A stretch of DNA of 64,000 bases from Paenibacillus phoenicis (GTDB taxonomy: Bacteria > Bacillota > Bacilli > Paenibacillales > Paenibacillaceae). Shown here in pieces: positions 18,510 through 27,286 of the stretch. A program made the translations under genes and the position numbers. The stretch spans positions 124,001 through 188,000 of the forward strand of contig NZ_JAYERP010000001.1 in NCBI RefSeq assembly GCF_034718895.1. Reading direction: 5' to 3'. The notes under the pieces were generated by a model, which had not been told where the DNA came from, did not search any database, and saw only the letters and a program-made list of their open reading frames with translations. The stretch's first letter is position 1. Each line of letters starts with the position of its first letter.

Positions 18510-18719
18510 ATGATGCGGCAGGTGGATCTATCGGAAATGATTCGCCCGGCAAGCCGACGGAAGCAAAAGGAGATCATCCGTACTTCGGTATCTTTAAAGC
18601 CTGTACGATTGGAGGCCGAAATCAAGCTGTTAGCACGAAGCGTGAGAAGCCGATTTTTGAAGAGTCTTTCGGAAGGACGCATTCAAATCAACAGCGAGCG
18701 AGAATGGACCTTACGCTAA
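18510..18719 (+). CDS. small basic protein of unknown function
   Basis: This short ORF encodes 69 residues, rich in Arg and Lys (MMRQVDLSEMIRPASRR...). AAGGAGGG ends 4 bases before the first of two consecutive ATGs (18510 and 18513), so translation is plausible. I do not recognise the family. It lies between the repeat cluster and another tiny ORF, and both precede the 3' end of the minus-strand protease gene. Charged heptads in the middle could form a helix. It could be a remnant of a larger gene. Confidence 0.4.
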   Translation: MMRQVDLSEMIRPASRRKQKEIIRTSVSLKPVRLEAEIKLLARSVRSRFLKSLSEGRIQINSEREWTLR

Positions 18720-18738
18720 AAACCGGGGAGGGACGTTA

Positions 18739-18996
18739 GTGTCTACCATATGGGAAAGTGAAGGGTTTCGGGAAAAATTGATCGAGGTAAAAAAATCAGC
18801 CCCAAGCGGCATAAACCACTTGGGGCCGATCTTTTTTTCGGATCGTGTCCGAGACTTACCGGATCACGATTTTGTGAACCACGCTGTTCACCGCGCCGGC
18901 GTCATCGGTCACCGTCAAGGTGACGGTGTACGATCCAGCAGCGGAGAAGCGGTGTTTGACTTTGGGGCCGAGCTCGGTGCCGCCGTCGCTGAATGA
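18739..18996 (+). CDS. questionable small ORF running through a terminator
   Basis: A GTG start at 18739 follows GGGGAGGG and opens MSTIWESEGFREKLIEVKKS. After about 20 residues the frame runs through the bidirectional terminator at 18787-18838 and then along the antisense of the protease gene. Only the first 16-20 codons look native. I read it as a gene whose 3' part was lost. It sits 19 bp after the small ORF at 18510, so the two may once have formed an operon. Confidence 0.25.
   Translation: MSTIWESEGFREKLIEVKKSAPSGINHLGPIFFSDRVRDLPDHDFVNHAVHRAGVIGHRQGDGVRSSSGEAVFDFGAELGAAVAE
18787..18838. terminator. bidirectional intrinsic terminator
   Basis: A stem of 12 positions with one mismatch (18795-18806 with 18819-18830) has T runs on both outer sides: seven T at 18832 on the plus strand and a run of A at 18789 that reads as T on the minus strand. 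It is placed to end the protease transcript on the minus strand. Confidence 0.85.
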
Positions 18997-21900
18997 CCAG
19001 CTGTAGCGGACGATGCGGCCGTCGGCATCCGAGGAGGCGGAACCGTCAAAGTCAATTTGCTTATTCTTGGCCGCACGCTCCACGGCATGAATGACGGCTA
19101 CCGGCAGGACGTTTGGCGTATTTCCGGGATCCTCGCCCGGATTTTCACCCGGCGCGCTGACGAACAAACGGCCCGGCGCTTGGAAATCGCCGCTGTTTCC
19201 AGCCGCATCGCGAACTGTAACCACGATCACGCCGCCTTCCAAGACAAGCGAGGCAGGTGTCGTGTACGTTCCTTCATAGTGCCCTGGTTCAGTTTCCGTC
19301 ATCGAAATTCCGTTGCTCGAACCGCCCGATAACGATAACGGCAGTTCGATGCGGAACGAAGCCGTCAGCCCTGGAACGCTGTCAAAGGATACCGTCACCG
19401 CTTCACCTGCTGTTAAATGAACATCCTCTGCCGGTGTCAGATTAGTGATCTCCGGCAGCTCGGTATCCACGTAGACCGTCCGAGTGACCGTGGTTTCGTT
19501 TCCGGCGTGGTCCGTCGCGGTTACGGTGATCAGATTCTCACCGGCATTAATCAACATACGGTACGCGAACGCGCCGCTGCCTTCCAGCGGAACTTCTTGT
19601 CCGTTTACGGTCAGCTTGTTGATGAACTCATCAAGCGCAGAACCCGTCACGTTCAGCACTTCCGAATTGGTTCGGAAGCCGTCCACCGGTGAAACTATTT
19701 CGAGTTCCGGAGCGGTGGTGTCCAGTGTAATTGTGACTGGCAGTGAACGATCTGTTGCTTTTCCGTTCACGATGACTTCGGCGGACAACGCGTTGGCTCC
19801 GTCATGAAGCTCGATCGGCAGACTGAATTGTCCGTTTTCAACCGTAGTTTCACCCGCCAGCTCGGTGCCGTTGTACACCTTCACCTCAGCGTCGTTGGCT
19901 GGAGAGGTTCCGGTCACGGTAAAGGTAGATTGATTCGTATAAGAGCCGTCCTCCGGCGACGTAATGACCGGCGCGTCCACCGGGTAACGCACGATGGCAC
20001 GAATCATGAAGTTGCCTTGTGCTTGTTCCGCCAAGCTCCACGCCCCATTGATTCGATTCCAGCTGCGACGGGCGTTCGGGCTGGATTCGTCGGCTGCAAG
20101 CCCCGGAGCGTTTGTTCCGGCCAAGGTTTGAATGTACACGATGTAGAAGTCGCCTTCGACAGTGACCGGTTCCGGCAGCTCGAGCACGGTCCATTGGTCA
20201 TTACGCAAAGCGGTACCGTCAAAAGGACCGGCTACTTGCCGACCTGGCGCTCCGTCAGGGCCGGATGCGTCGTAAACGGCGTATTGAAACTCGGTTCCGC
20301 CCGGAACAGGCCATTCGGTATTCCAGAATCGAATCGATGCGCCGGTGACTTGCACCGCGCCGGCTTCCGGCGTCATGCGTACCGCCCAGGCGTTGTTTGC
20401 CGCGTTGAAGGCCCAAGCATTTTCCGGCGTGCCATCATCGTAGGCGATTTCGCCCGGCAAGCCCACAAACGGCCTGAGCGCCAACGAGCCGTCGGCTGTA
20501 CCGTTCGGCGGTACCGTAACGGTTAACGTATTCGCGTAATAATCGGCCGCTCTTGCCGACAAGGTATAGGTGCCTTCCAGAAGCTCTAATGAGAAGCTGC
20601 CATCAGCCCCGGTGATTTGCGGTGCAACCATCGCATCTTCATGCACCATCACCGTTGCGCCTTCAATCGGCTCCCCAGTACGTTCATCGGTAATCGTTCC
20701 GGTGAGCGTACCTTTCGGAATCGGCTGCAGGGTGAAGTTGACCTTGGCGTTTACCTGATCGGCGATGGTCACATTGGCCGTTTGCGGATAATAGCCGTAG
20801 GCTTCCGCTTTCAGCGTGTAATCCCCAGCAACATGATTCAAGCTGTAGCGTCCGGTGGCTGGATCGGTTTTTACAGAGCGCCCGGTTTCCACCACCGTCA
20901 CGGTTGCGCTGGCCGGCAGGCTGCTGATGCCGATGTCACCGGCTGGCTTCGCTTGTTTCACCTGCTGCTCGAATTCGGCCTTGCTTGTGCGGGTCAGCTT
21001 GTAGGCCGGCCCGGATTTTACGGCCTTGTCCGTTTTTGCTCCGGCTTCGCCAAGCACGTTTTGCGTCACCTGATCTTCCGGTGTATTTACGCTAAGCACC
21101 TGAACGTTGTCGATGTACCAGCCGGCTTTCACAACGCTGCCGTCCGTCGTTAAACGGAACCGCACCTGAACTTGCTCTCCGACATAATCTTCGAGATCGT
21201 AATAAGCGGTGCTCCAAACCTTGCCATTGGTGCTATGTGAAAATTTGCCCAGCTCGTTCCATGTCGTTCCGCCGTCGGAGCTGATTTCCACATAACCGTT
21301 ATCATAATTGGTTTCAATTTCAAACCAATGATCAAACACAAGGGTAGCATTATCGACGGTGCTCAAATCGATCGTCGGGGAGATGAGCGAAGCATTTGTT
21401 CCATTCTCATAGTTGCTGTCGAGATCGGTTCCCCATACGTTTGGCTCGGAGACAGCGCTAGCCGGACCGGGTTCCACCGGGGTGCCGCGTTCCCATTCGT
21501 CCCGCGTGCCGCTGTGCGTCCAGCCGTTATCGCTGCTGCCGTCAAAGTTATCACTGAATACCGTCACCGGACGTACAACTGTCAGCTCCAGCTCATTGGA
21601 TTTAGGGCCTTCGTTGTCACTGTAATCCGTAGCGGTGACCGCATAATAATAGGTATGATCCGTTTCAGTTGTTGTGTCGGTAAATTCCGTTTGGCCGCTT
21701 GTACCGATCACCTCATAGCCGGAGCCCGAAGTGGTCGAGCGGTACACCGTGTACAATTTCACGTCCTCATCGGCGGACGGAGACCAGGACAACTCGGCAC
21801 TGCCGGCAAAGTTCACGGAGCCGGTCAGATCGGCAGGTGCTTCAGGTGCGGTGGTGTCAGGTACTTGCAGGGACAGATCGTCCAGGTACCAACCGGCCTT

Positions 21901-24288
21901 ATGCACGGAGCCGTCGCTGGTCAGTCCAAACTGCAGGTAAACTTGCTCACCGGCATAGTCGCGCAGGTCCAGGTATTGTGTTTTCCAGCCGTCGCTTGTG
22001 CCAGTGAATTCCGCTACCGGTACGAACGCGTAATCGGTGTCTAAAGAAGCGATATACACCGTGCCGATATCGTAGCCCTCCTCAAGGTCATACCAATGCT
22101 TAAAAGAGAGCAATGCCCCTTGCGGACTATCGGTCAAATTGATCGGCGGCATAAGCAGATACGAATTGCTGTTGGGTGCGTAGGTGCCGGTCAGATTGCT
22201 GGCGTACACCTTCTCACCGGAGTAGGCGCTGCCCGGTCCGCTGACTGGCGTTCCCCAAGCCCAAGTGTTGCCGGCTCCGCCAGACTGGAATCCGATGGGT
22301 TCCGACTCGAAATCTTGCAAATATCCGGGCTCGATCCCGGCTGACACCGTCACAGAATAGTGCTCGCTGTCAAATCCGTTATTGCCGTAATCATTCACGT
22401 GGATATAATATTCAAGGCCGGCTGTTCCGATCAGGAAAGCGGGGATGGTGGCTTCATATACGCCATCCTTCTCGTTTCCGGATACCCGTGTGGCCGGAAT
22501 ATATAAATAATGGCTGGTTCCAGCTTCTTTCGCATAAAAATCGACCGATGTGACCGCCACCTCGTCGCTGACACGGGCGGATAATGTCAAATCAAAGCCT
22601 TCATATATTAAGGTAGGCGGCGTATGCTCTAGGACCGGTTCGTCCAAGTCTTCTCCGCCGGTCACCACGCGACCGGAGACGCTGCCGATCCCTTGGAGGA
22701 CAGAGCCTACGGCGTTCAACGCATTTACAATGCCGTATCCATATCCGTTATTAGGGACTGTCTCATACTCGGCGTCTGTCCGCGGTGTGGCCGTGCTGGT
22801 CAGGATTTCCTCCAGCTGGTCTACCGTGAGGGAATGGTTGGCCTGCAGCAGCAAGGCCGCGATGGCTGTCGTATGCGGGCCTGCCATCGAGGTGCCGTCC
22901 CAGCCGCCTTCATAGGCACCACCGGGAACGGAGGACCGAATGTTGACCCCAGGTGCGGAAACTTCCGGTTTAATTTCACCGTAAGGCGAAGGTCCACGCA
23001 AAGAGAAATCCGCCAAATTCCCGTTGATGTCCGTAGCACCGGTGGCAAACGCTTCAGGATAGTTAGCTGGCGCAGCTACCGAACCGGGACCGCCGGGGTT
23101 GAAGATATCGGTGTTGCCCGCCGAGAACTCAGGGAAGATTTGCGCGCTTCTCCAAGCTTGTACGATCGGGCGGAACCATTCATCAATACCGGGGCCTCCT
23201 CCCCAGGAATTGTTCACCACGTCCGGAGCCAGCTCCGGATGCAGATTCCCTTCGGCATCCACCGGGGCGAGCAACCATTGGCCGCCGTCCAGAATGATGG
23301 CATCCGTGGTGGAGGGGTTAAAGATACGGACTGCGATCCATTTCGCCCCAGGCGCAACGCCGATCTGGTTCGAGCCGTCCGGCTCCGAACCAACCATCGT
23401 TCCCATGGTGTGCGTGCCGTGGCCGTGGCTATCGGTAGGCAGCGAAGCATGGCTGTGCGGATCATACCAGCTGAGTTCGGGATTCACGATATTGCCCGAA
23501 GAATCAAGGGCCCGCCATTTGCTCCGTAGAGCCGGGTGGTTGTAATCTACCCCGGTATCGAGGTTAGCTACAACGATGCCGGTGCCGTCGATGCCCATAT
23601 TCCACACCTCGGGGGCATTGACCTGGGCGATGTTCCACTCGACGCTGCTTGGAGTAACGTCGGAGGGAGCTTGACTTGTGCCGCCCAGCGAAGAAGAAAT
23701 TTCGTCGACCGGTTTCACGGCAGGCTCTGCAGCCGCATCTTTGTGGATTTCAACCTTTTGCAGATGTCGTTCTTCATTCGGCAGAATTTTCTCCACTTCG
23801 GGGAAAAGGGCGATTTGCTCCAGTACTTCTTTCGAGCTTGTCACCGCCATGGCATTTACGATAAAGTAGCTTTTGTAGTCTTTCACCTCTCCGGATTGCT
23901 GGGCTTTCCGCAAGTATTCCTCCAGCGCATATTGGGTGCGGGAGGCCGTTTCGCGCAGGGCGCTGACAACGGAAGTCCGTACGGACAGCTTCGCGGCGGA
24001 AGGAGTGGATTTCTCCAGCTGGGCTTTCTGAAGAGCCAGCTTGGCGACCGAAGTTGTATCGGTCTGCTCCTTGAGTTTGACCAGGTAGGTGACGAAGTCG
24101 TCTTGCTTAAACTGGGTCTGCAATTTAGCGTCGATCTTGGCTTCGGCCACTTGGGGCGCGCTCGATCTCAGGCTGCTTTGTCCCGATACGCTGCTGCTGC
24201 TGGCGGAGGCGACGGGAACGAGAGTTAACGCAAGAAGGATCGACATGCCAAGCGAGAAAGGTTTGCGAAATCTCTTGAGACTTATCAA
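18856..24288 (-). CDS. secreted multidomain subtilisin-like protease (bacillopeptidase F type)
   Basis: This very large extracellular protease has about 1810 residues. A Sec signal peptide ends near VASAS. A propeptide inhibitor region follows to about residue 190, then the S8 catalytic domain with Asp247 (ANLDTGV), His293 (GHGTHT), the oxyanion Asn362 (NNSWGG) and Ser470 (GTSMAGP), counted from the GTG at 24297. Downstream are an Ig-like part, two MAM-like beta-sandwich modules separated by an FN3 module, carboxypeptidase-regulatory-like repeats, Ig-like modules and a C-terminal PKD domain. AAAGGGAG lies 8 bases before the TTG at 24288 but touches the GTG at 24297, so I prefer the TTG. It resembles Bpr of Bacillus with a much longer C-terminal tail that probably binds substrate or surfaces. 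Confidence 0.93.
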   Translation of the reverse strand: MISLKRFRKPFSLGMSILLALTLVPVASASSSSVSGQSSLRSSAPQVAEAKIDAKLQTQFKQDDFVTYLVKLKEQTDTTSVAKLALQKAQLEKSTPSAAKLSVRTSVVSALRETASRTQYALEEYLRKAQQSGEVKDYKSYFIVNAMAVTSSKEVLEQIALFPEVEKILPNEERHLQKVEIHKDAAAEPAVKPVDEISSSLGGTSQAPSDVTPSSVEWNIAQVNAPEVWNMGIDGTGIVVANLDTGVDYNHPALRSKWRALDSSGNIVNPELSWYDPHSHASLPTDSHGHGTHTMGTMVGSEPDGSNQIGVAPGAKWIAVRIFNPSTTDAIILDGGQWLLAPVDAEGNLHPELAPDVVNNSWGGGPGIDEWFRPIVQAWRSAQIFPEFSAGNTDIFNPGGPGSVAAPANYPEAFATGATDINGNLADFSLRGPSPYGEIKPEVSAPGVNIRSSVPGGAYEGGWDGTSMAGPHTTAIAALLLQANHSLTVDQLEEILTSTATPRTDAEYETVPNNGYGYGIVNALNAVGSVLQGIGSVSGRVVTGGEDLDEPVLEHTPPTLIYEGFDLTLSARVSDEVAVTSVDFYAKEAGTSHYLYIPATRVSGNEKDGVYEATIPAFLIGTAGLEYYIHVNDYGNNGFDSEHYSVTVSAGIEPGYLQDFESEPIGFQSGGAGNTWAWGTPVSGPGSAYSGEKVYASNLTGTYAPNSNSYLLMPPINLTDSPQGALLSFKHWYDLEEGYDIGTVYIASLDTDYAFVPVAEFTGTSDGWKTQYLDLRDYAGEQVYLQFGLTSDGSVHKAGWYLDDLSLQVPDTTAPEAPADLTGSVNFAGSAELSWSPSADEDVKLYTVYRSTTSGSGYEVIGTSGQTEFTDTTTETDHTYYYAVTATDYSDNEGPKSNELELTVVRPVTVFSDNFDGSSDNGWTHSGTRDEWERGTPVEPGPASAVSEPNVWGTDLDSNYENGTNASLISPTIDLSTVDNATLVFDHWFEIETNYDNGYVEISSDGGTTWNELGKFSHSTNGKVWSTAYYDLEDYVGEQVQVRFRLTTDGSVVKAGWYIDNVQVLSVNTPEDQVTQNVLGEAGAKTDKAVKSGPAYKLTRTSKAEFEQQVKQAKPAGDIGISSLPASATVTVVETGRSVKTDPATGRYSLNHVAGDYTLKAEAYGYYPQTANVTIADQVNAKVNFTLQPIPKGTLTGTITDERTGEPIEGATVMVHEDAMVAPQITGADGSFSLELLEGTYTLSARAADYYANTLTVTVPPNGTADGSLALRPFVGLPGEIAYDDGTPENAWAFNAANNAWAVRMTPEAGAVQVTGASIRFWNTEWPVPGGTEFQYAVYDASGPDGAPGRQVAGPFDGTALRNDQWTVLELPEPVTVEGDFYIVYIQTLAGTNAPGLAADESSPNARRSWNRINGAWSLAEQAQGNFMIRAIVRYPVDAPVITSPEDGSYTNQSTFTVTGTSPANDAEVKVYNGTELAGETTVENGQFSLPIELHDGANALSAEVIVNGKATDRSLPVTITLDTTAPELEIVSPVDGFRTNSEVLNVTGSALDEFINKLTVNGQEVPLEGSGAFAYRMLINAGENLITVTATDHAGNETTVTRTVYVDTELPEITNLTPAEDVHLTAGEAVTVSFDSVPGLTASFRIELPLSLSGGSSNGISMTETEPGHYEGTYTTPASLVLEGGVIVVTVRDAAGNSGDFQAPGRLFVSAPGENPGEDPGNTPNVLPVAVIHAVERAAKNKQIDFDGSASSDADGRIVRYSWSFSDGGTELGPKVKHRFSAAGSYTVTLTVTDDAGAVNSVVHKIVIR

Positions 24289-24415
24289 CTTCTTCACTCC
24301 CTTTGATTAAGTTTTAAGCCCAACATCCATCCTGTGACGGCCGCCCGGAGAAACGAATAGCTGAGTCCGGACGCATTACGCCTGACAAAAATTGAAGCAA
24401 GTGCCTCTTGGGTAC

Positions 24416-24426
24416 ATCACCTCCTT
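24416..24426 (-). promoter_or_regulatory. isolated perfect Shine-Dalgarno sequence in the protease leader
   Basis: AAGGAGGTGAT on the minus strand is fully complementary to the 16S rRNA 3' end. It lies about 130 bases before the protease start, with no normal ORF behind it. The only frame there is a very short one (MYPRGTCFNFCQA) with poor spacing. It may stabilise the mRNA as known for stand-alone Shine-Dalgarno elements, or start a leader peptide. Confidence 0.35.
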
Positions 24427-24733
24427 CATGTAAAATAGTGGAAGCGGGTGTAAGTAAGTCATGGTGGATGTGGATGTGAGTTGAAGCCAATGCTGTGGAG
24501 AGAATCGTTTTAGTTTAGCAGGGGTCATAGAGTGAAGATAAGTTAACACGGAGCGCACCTTATTTTTCAACAATTCATAAAATAAGGTAAAATCTGGGGT
24601 TGTTACGGACAGTATATATCTGTAAAATCAGGTATACAAGTGGGTGGATGAGTAAAATATACATATTTTCTTATAAAAATAGGAAAAAATAACTAGAATT
24701 CAACGTGAACCACCGGAATTTATGTAAGATATC

Positions 24734-24762
24734 TTGACATCTTGCTAGCTTCGGTTTACATT
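24734..24762 (+). promoter_or_regulatory. promoter of the serine dehydratase operon
   Basis: A perfect TTGACA at 24734-24739 and TACATT at 24757-24762 are separated by 17 bases. The leader with the glycine riboswitch begins a few bases downstream. The AT-rich stretch 24560-24730 upstream holds no gene that I can see. Confidence 0.75.
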
Positions 24763-24789
24763 AAGCACAAATTCATATCGGCGAATGAG

Positions 24790-25000
24790 GATGATGGGAG
24801 AGTCCGCGGGCTGATCCGAAAAGGGACGCCAGCTTAGCGGCACCGAAGGAGCAAGGGCCGGTCCTGCAGCCGGCAGCCGAATCTCTCAGGTACAAGGACC
24901 ATGATCGGACGCCACTCTGGAGAGAGCGAACAGCCACCCAAGAGGTACATGGACCCGGATGTTAAGTTGAACCGGGAACATTAAACTTTCAGGTAACGGG
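24790..25000 (+). promoter_or_regulatory. tandem glycine riboswitch
   Basis: Two aptamer-like units lie in a row. The first has GGGAGAG, CACCGAAGGAGCAAG and GAATCTCTCAGGTACAAGGAC; the second starts CACTCTGGAGAGAGCGAACAG, simplified, and ends TTTCAGGTAACGGGGACAGAG. These are hallmark segments of the gcvT-type riboswitch. CTCTG at 24915-24919 can pair with CAGAG at 25003-25007 as P1 of the second aptamer, and that CAGAG is also the left arm of the terminator. Glycine binding should therefore prevent termination and turn on sdaAB-sdaAA. Confidence 0.88.
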
Positions 25001-25043
25001 GACAGAGCGAAAGGCAGCAGCCTTTTTGCTCTGTCTCTTTTTC
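25001..25043 (+). terminator. riboswitch-controlled terminator
   Basis: GACAGAGC at 25001-25008 pairs with GCTCTGTC at 25028-25035, with an inner AAAGG/CCTTT stem, and a TCTTTTT run follows. The left arm overlaps the P1 stem of the second glycine aptamer, so the two structures exclude each other. Confidence 0.88.
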
Positions 25044-25074
25044 GTCATAGAAAAAATGAGGGGAAGATGTAGCG

Positions 25075-25746
25075 ATGCGATTTAAAAGCGTATTTTCTAT
25101 TATCGGTCCGGCGATGATTGGGCCTTCCAGCTCACATACGGCCGGGGCTGTACGGATTGGACGATTTGCCCGTCAGCTGCTCGGAACCGCGCCGGTCAAG
25201 GCGGAGATTTGTTTCTACGGCTCCTTTGCCGAAACGTACAGCGGGCACGGTACCGATCTGGCCATCGTTGGCGGCATTCTGGATTACCGTACGGACGACG
25301 AGCGAATCCGCCAGTCGATGCAGGACGCTGAAAAGCAGGGGATTGAGGTGGTGTTTGCCACCGGAGTCCTGCCTGGGGCCCATCCGAATACGGTAAAAAT
25401 AAAACTAACCCGCCAAGACGGAAGTCATATCGAGGTCATGGGGGCATCCATTGGCGGAGGGACGATCGTCATTCGCAACATCGACGGTTTTGAGGTGAAA
25501 TGCTCAGGCGAGCTGCCGACGCTGGTCATCTCCCACGCAGACCGGCAAGGGGTACTGGCAGGGATTACGGCCTTGTTCAGCCGGGAGAACGTCAATATCG
25601 GCTACATTATTACCGATCGGAAAGGGCGGACCGCTGAGGCACTGACTGTTGTGGAAGCCGATTCGTCCATTCCGCCGGAATTAGTGGAGGCGATCCGTGC
25701 GTTGGAGCATGTCAGCCAAGTGTCCTATATTGATCTGACGAAGTAA
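25075..25746 (+). CDS. sdaAB: L-serine dehydratase, beta subunit
   Basis: This 223-residue subunit of the iron-sulfur L-serine dehydratase forms pyruvate and ammonia from serine with the alpha subunit. The N-terminus has the typical GPAMIGPSSSHTAGAVRIG motif. The C-terminal 75 residues are an ACT domain (PTLVISHADRQGVLAGITAL), a small-molecule sensing fold. AGGGGAAG precedes the ATG. The gene lies directly after the glycine riboswitch and terminator and 17 bp before sdaAA. The context suggests that surplus glycine, converted to serine by GlyA, is drained to pyruvate. Confidence 0.95.
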   Translation: MRFKSVFSIIGPAMIGPSSSHTAGAVRIGRFARQLLGTAPVKAEICFYGSFAETYSGHGTDLAIVGGILDYRTDDERIRQSMQDAEKQGIEVVFATGVLPGAHPNTVKIKLTRQDGSHIEVMGASIGGGTIVIRNIDGFEVKCSGELPTLVISHADRQGVLAGITALFSRENVNIGYIITDRKGRTAEALTVVEADSSIPPELVEAIRALEHVSQVSYIDLTK

Positions 25747-25763
25747 AATGAGGAGGGAGCACG

Positions 25764-26645
25764 ATGCGTTTTAAAAATTTACGTGAGCTGGCCCAGCTCT
25801 GTGAGCGGGAATCTCGCACGATTTCCAGCATTATGATTCAGGACCAGGTGGAAGAGAGCGGGCAATCGGAGGAAGAAATTTTGGCCGCCATGAACGAATA
25901 CTACCAAATCATGAAAACGGCGGTGCATAAGGGGCTGACGGAGGATATCGTCTCCACAAGCGGGCTGACCGGCGGCGATGCCAAAAGGGTGGAGGCTTAC
26001 CGCAATCGCAGTGAGACCTCGGTTGGTGACATCGCATGTCAGGCCATGGCTTATGCGCTGGCCGTGTCCGAGGTGAACGCTTCGATGGGCCGGATCGTCG
26101 CCACGCCGACGGCGGGCTCGTGCGGCATCATCCCCGGCGTGTTCGTCAGCGCCCAAGAGCGCTTCGGCTGGGAGGATGAGCATCTTGTGCGCGGGTTGTT
26201 TTGCGCGGGGGCCATCGGGTACGTGATCGCCAACAACTCGTTTATTTCCGGTGCAGAAGGGGGCTGCCAAGCAGAAATCGGATCGGCGATTGGGATGGCG
26301 GCCGGTGCAATGGTTGAGCTACGCGGCGGGACGCCGGAGCAGGCGGTGCACGCCGTTGGCCTCGCGTTAAAGAACACGCTGGGGTTGATCTGTGATCCCG
26401 TTGGCGGTCTCGTCGAAATTCCTTGTATCGTGCGTAACGGCTTTGGGGCGGTGAATGCGCTGGCTGCCGCCGATATGGCCTTGGCCGGTGTGCGCAGTGC
26501 GATCCCGTCGGACGAAGTCATCGACGTGATGCTGGAGGTGGGCTCGGCGATGCCCAGCCGCCATCGCGAAACCGCGCAGGGCGGGCTGGCACAAACGCCT
26601 ACCGGCCGCAAAATCATGAAGGAGCTGCGAAGCCGGAAGAAGTAG
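25764..26645 (+). CDS. sdaAA: L-serine dehydratase, alpha subunit
   Basis: This 293-residue catalytic subunit carries the cysteines that hold the 4Fe-4S cluster, seen in TAGSCGIIP, LICDPVGG and EIPCIVRNG. Family features such as TSGLTGGDAKR and SAMPSRHRETAQGGLAQTPTG are complete. GGAGGGAGC lies before the ATG. It forms an operon with sdaAB, so it is also controlled by the glycine riboswitch. Only a weak hairpin follows before a T-rich stretch at 26667. Confidence 0.95.
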   Translation: MRFKNLRELAQLCERESRTISSIMIQDQVEESGQSEEEILAAMNEYYQIMKTAVHKGLTEDIVSTSGLTGGDAKRVEAYRNRSETSVGDIACQAMAYALAVSEVNASMGRIVATPTAGSCGIIPGVFVSAQERFGWEDEHLVRGLFCAGAIGYVIANNSFISGAEGGCQAEIGSAIGMAAGAMVELRGGTPEQAVHAVGLALKNTLGLICDPVGGLVEIPCIVRNGFGAVNALAAADMALAGVRSAIPSDEVIDVMLEVGSAMPSRHRETAQGGLAQTPTGRKIMKELRSRKK

Positions 26646-26689
26646 AAGGAGTTGCTCCAAAGGTTTTCTTTTTTCAGAGGTAGGGTATG

Positions 26690-27034
26690 GATTTTGACGG
26701 TCGATGACCGAACCCACTTTGCGGGAAGCGACCATCGCGAGGATCGAGCCCGGGAAGATGACCAGTCCGGCATGGCTGGCGGTTAATCCGAAGCGATGCA
26801 CTAAAATTTGCGGCAGCAAAAACAAGGTGGCAAAGCTGCCAGCGATACGGCCGACATGATCAAGGCCATCGCTTTGCCGCGCCGCTGGATCGGAACGTAA
26901 CGGGATAACGTAACCATCGACAACGAAACGACCGCTCCGGCACCGGATGCTTGCACGATGCGAACGGCGAGCAGAATCCAGAAGCTCGGGCTAAACAACC
27001 CGGCGACGGCGGCGAGGCCCAGTGTTGTTCGAAA
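26690..27034 (-). pseudogene. decayed MFS multidrug transporter
   Basis: Two reading frames hold pieces of one major facilitator protein. The first (27034 down to about 26825) gives TTLGLAAVAGLFSPSFWILL and the motif SRYVPIQRRGKAMALI; the second (26825 to about 26693) gives LPQILVHRFGLTASHAG and a GSVIDR loop. The start of the gene and most membrane segments are missing, and a deletion or frameshift joins the pieces. The style is that of QacA/TetA(L)-like efflux pumps. The pump was probably regulated by the divergent ArsR-type gene now beyond the IS110 element. Confidence 0.7.
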
Positions 27035-27039
27035 ATTAT

Positions 27040-27286
27040 CGAACGATTGAAATATATCATGCCTTACCTTATGATATAAATAGGGGAGAATGAATTCATC
27101 ACGAAATTTAGATATAAAGTCCAGCGGTATGATGTCAAGCTGTTGATTTAATCGAATTGGAAATTTCCCGTGCCTGTTGAGCGCGGAGTCACGAAAAAAG
27201 GGCGCATCAAACCAAACCCAGCCAAAAACCATGTCAGATACCAGATTTTTACTGGGAATTCGTGAAGGACTAAGGCAAAGGAGGCG
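27040..27286. other. gene-free spacer with possible coding remnant
   Basis: On the plus strand one frame reads NEFITKFRYKVQRYDVKLLI, stop, then KFPVPVERGVTKKGRIKPN and ends at a stop near 27265. It has a coding-like look but an internal stop and no recognisable family. The last part is probably the right non-coding end of the IS110 element. Confidence 0.3.

Noticed and set aside
22693..23529. 278-residue ORF on the plus strand
   Set aside because: Antisense of the subtilase catalytic domain.
24376..24573. 65-residue ORF on the minus strand before the protease
   Set aside because: No ribosome binding site and unlikely composition; the perfect Shine-Dalgarno lies inside its 3' part and cannot serve its start.
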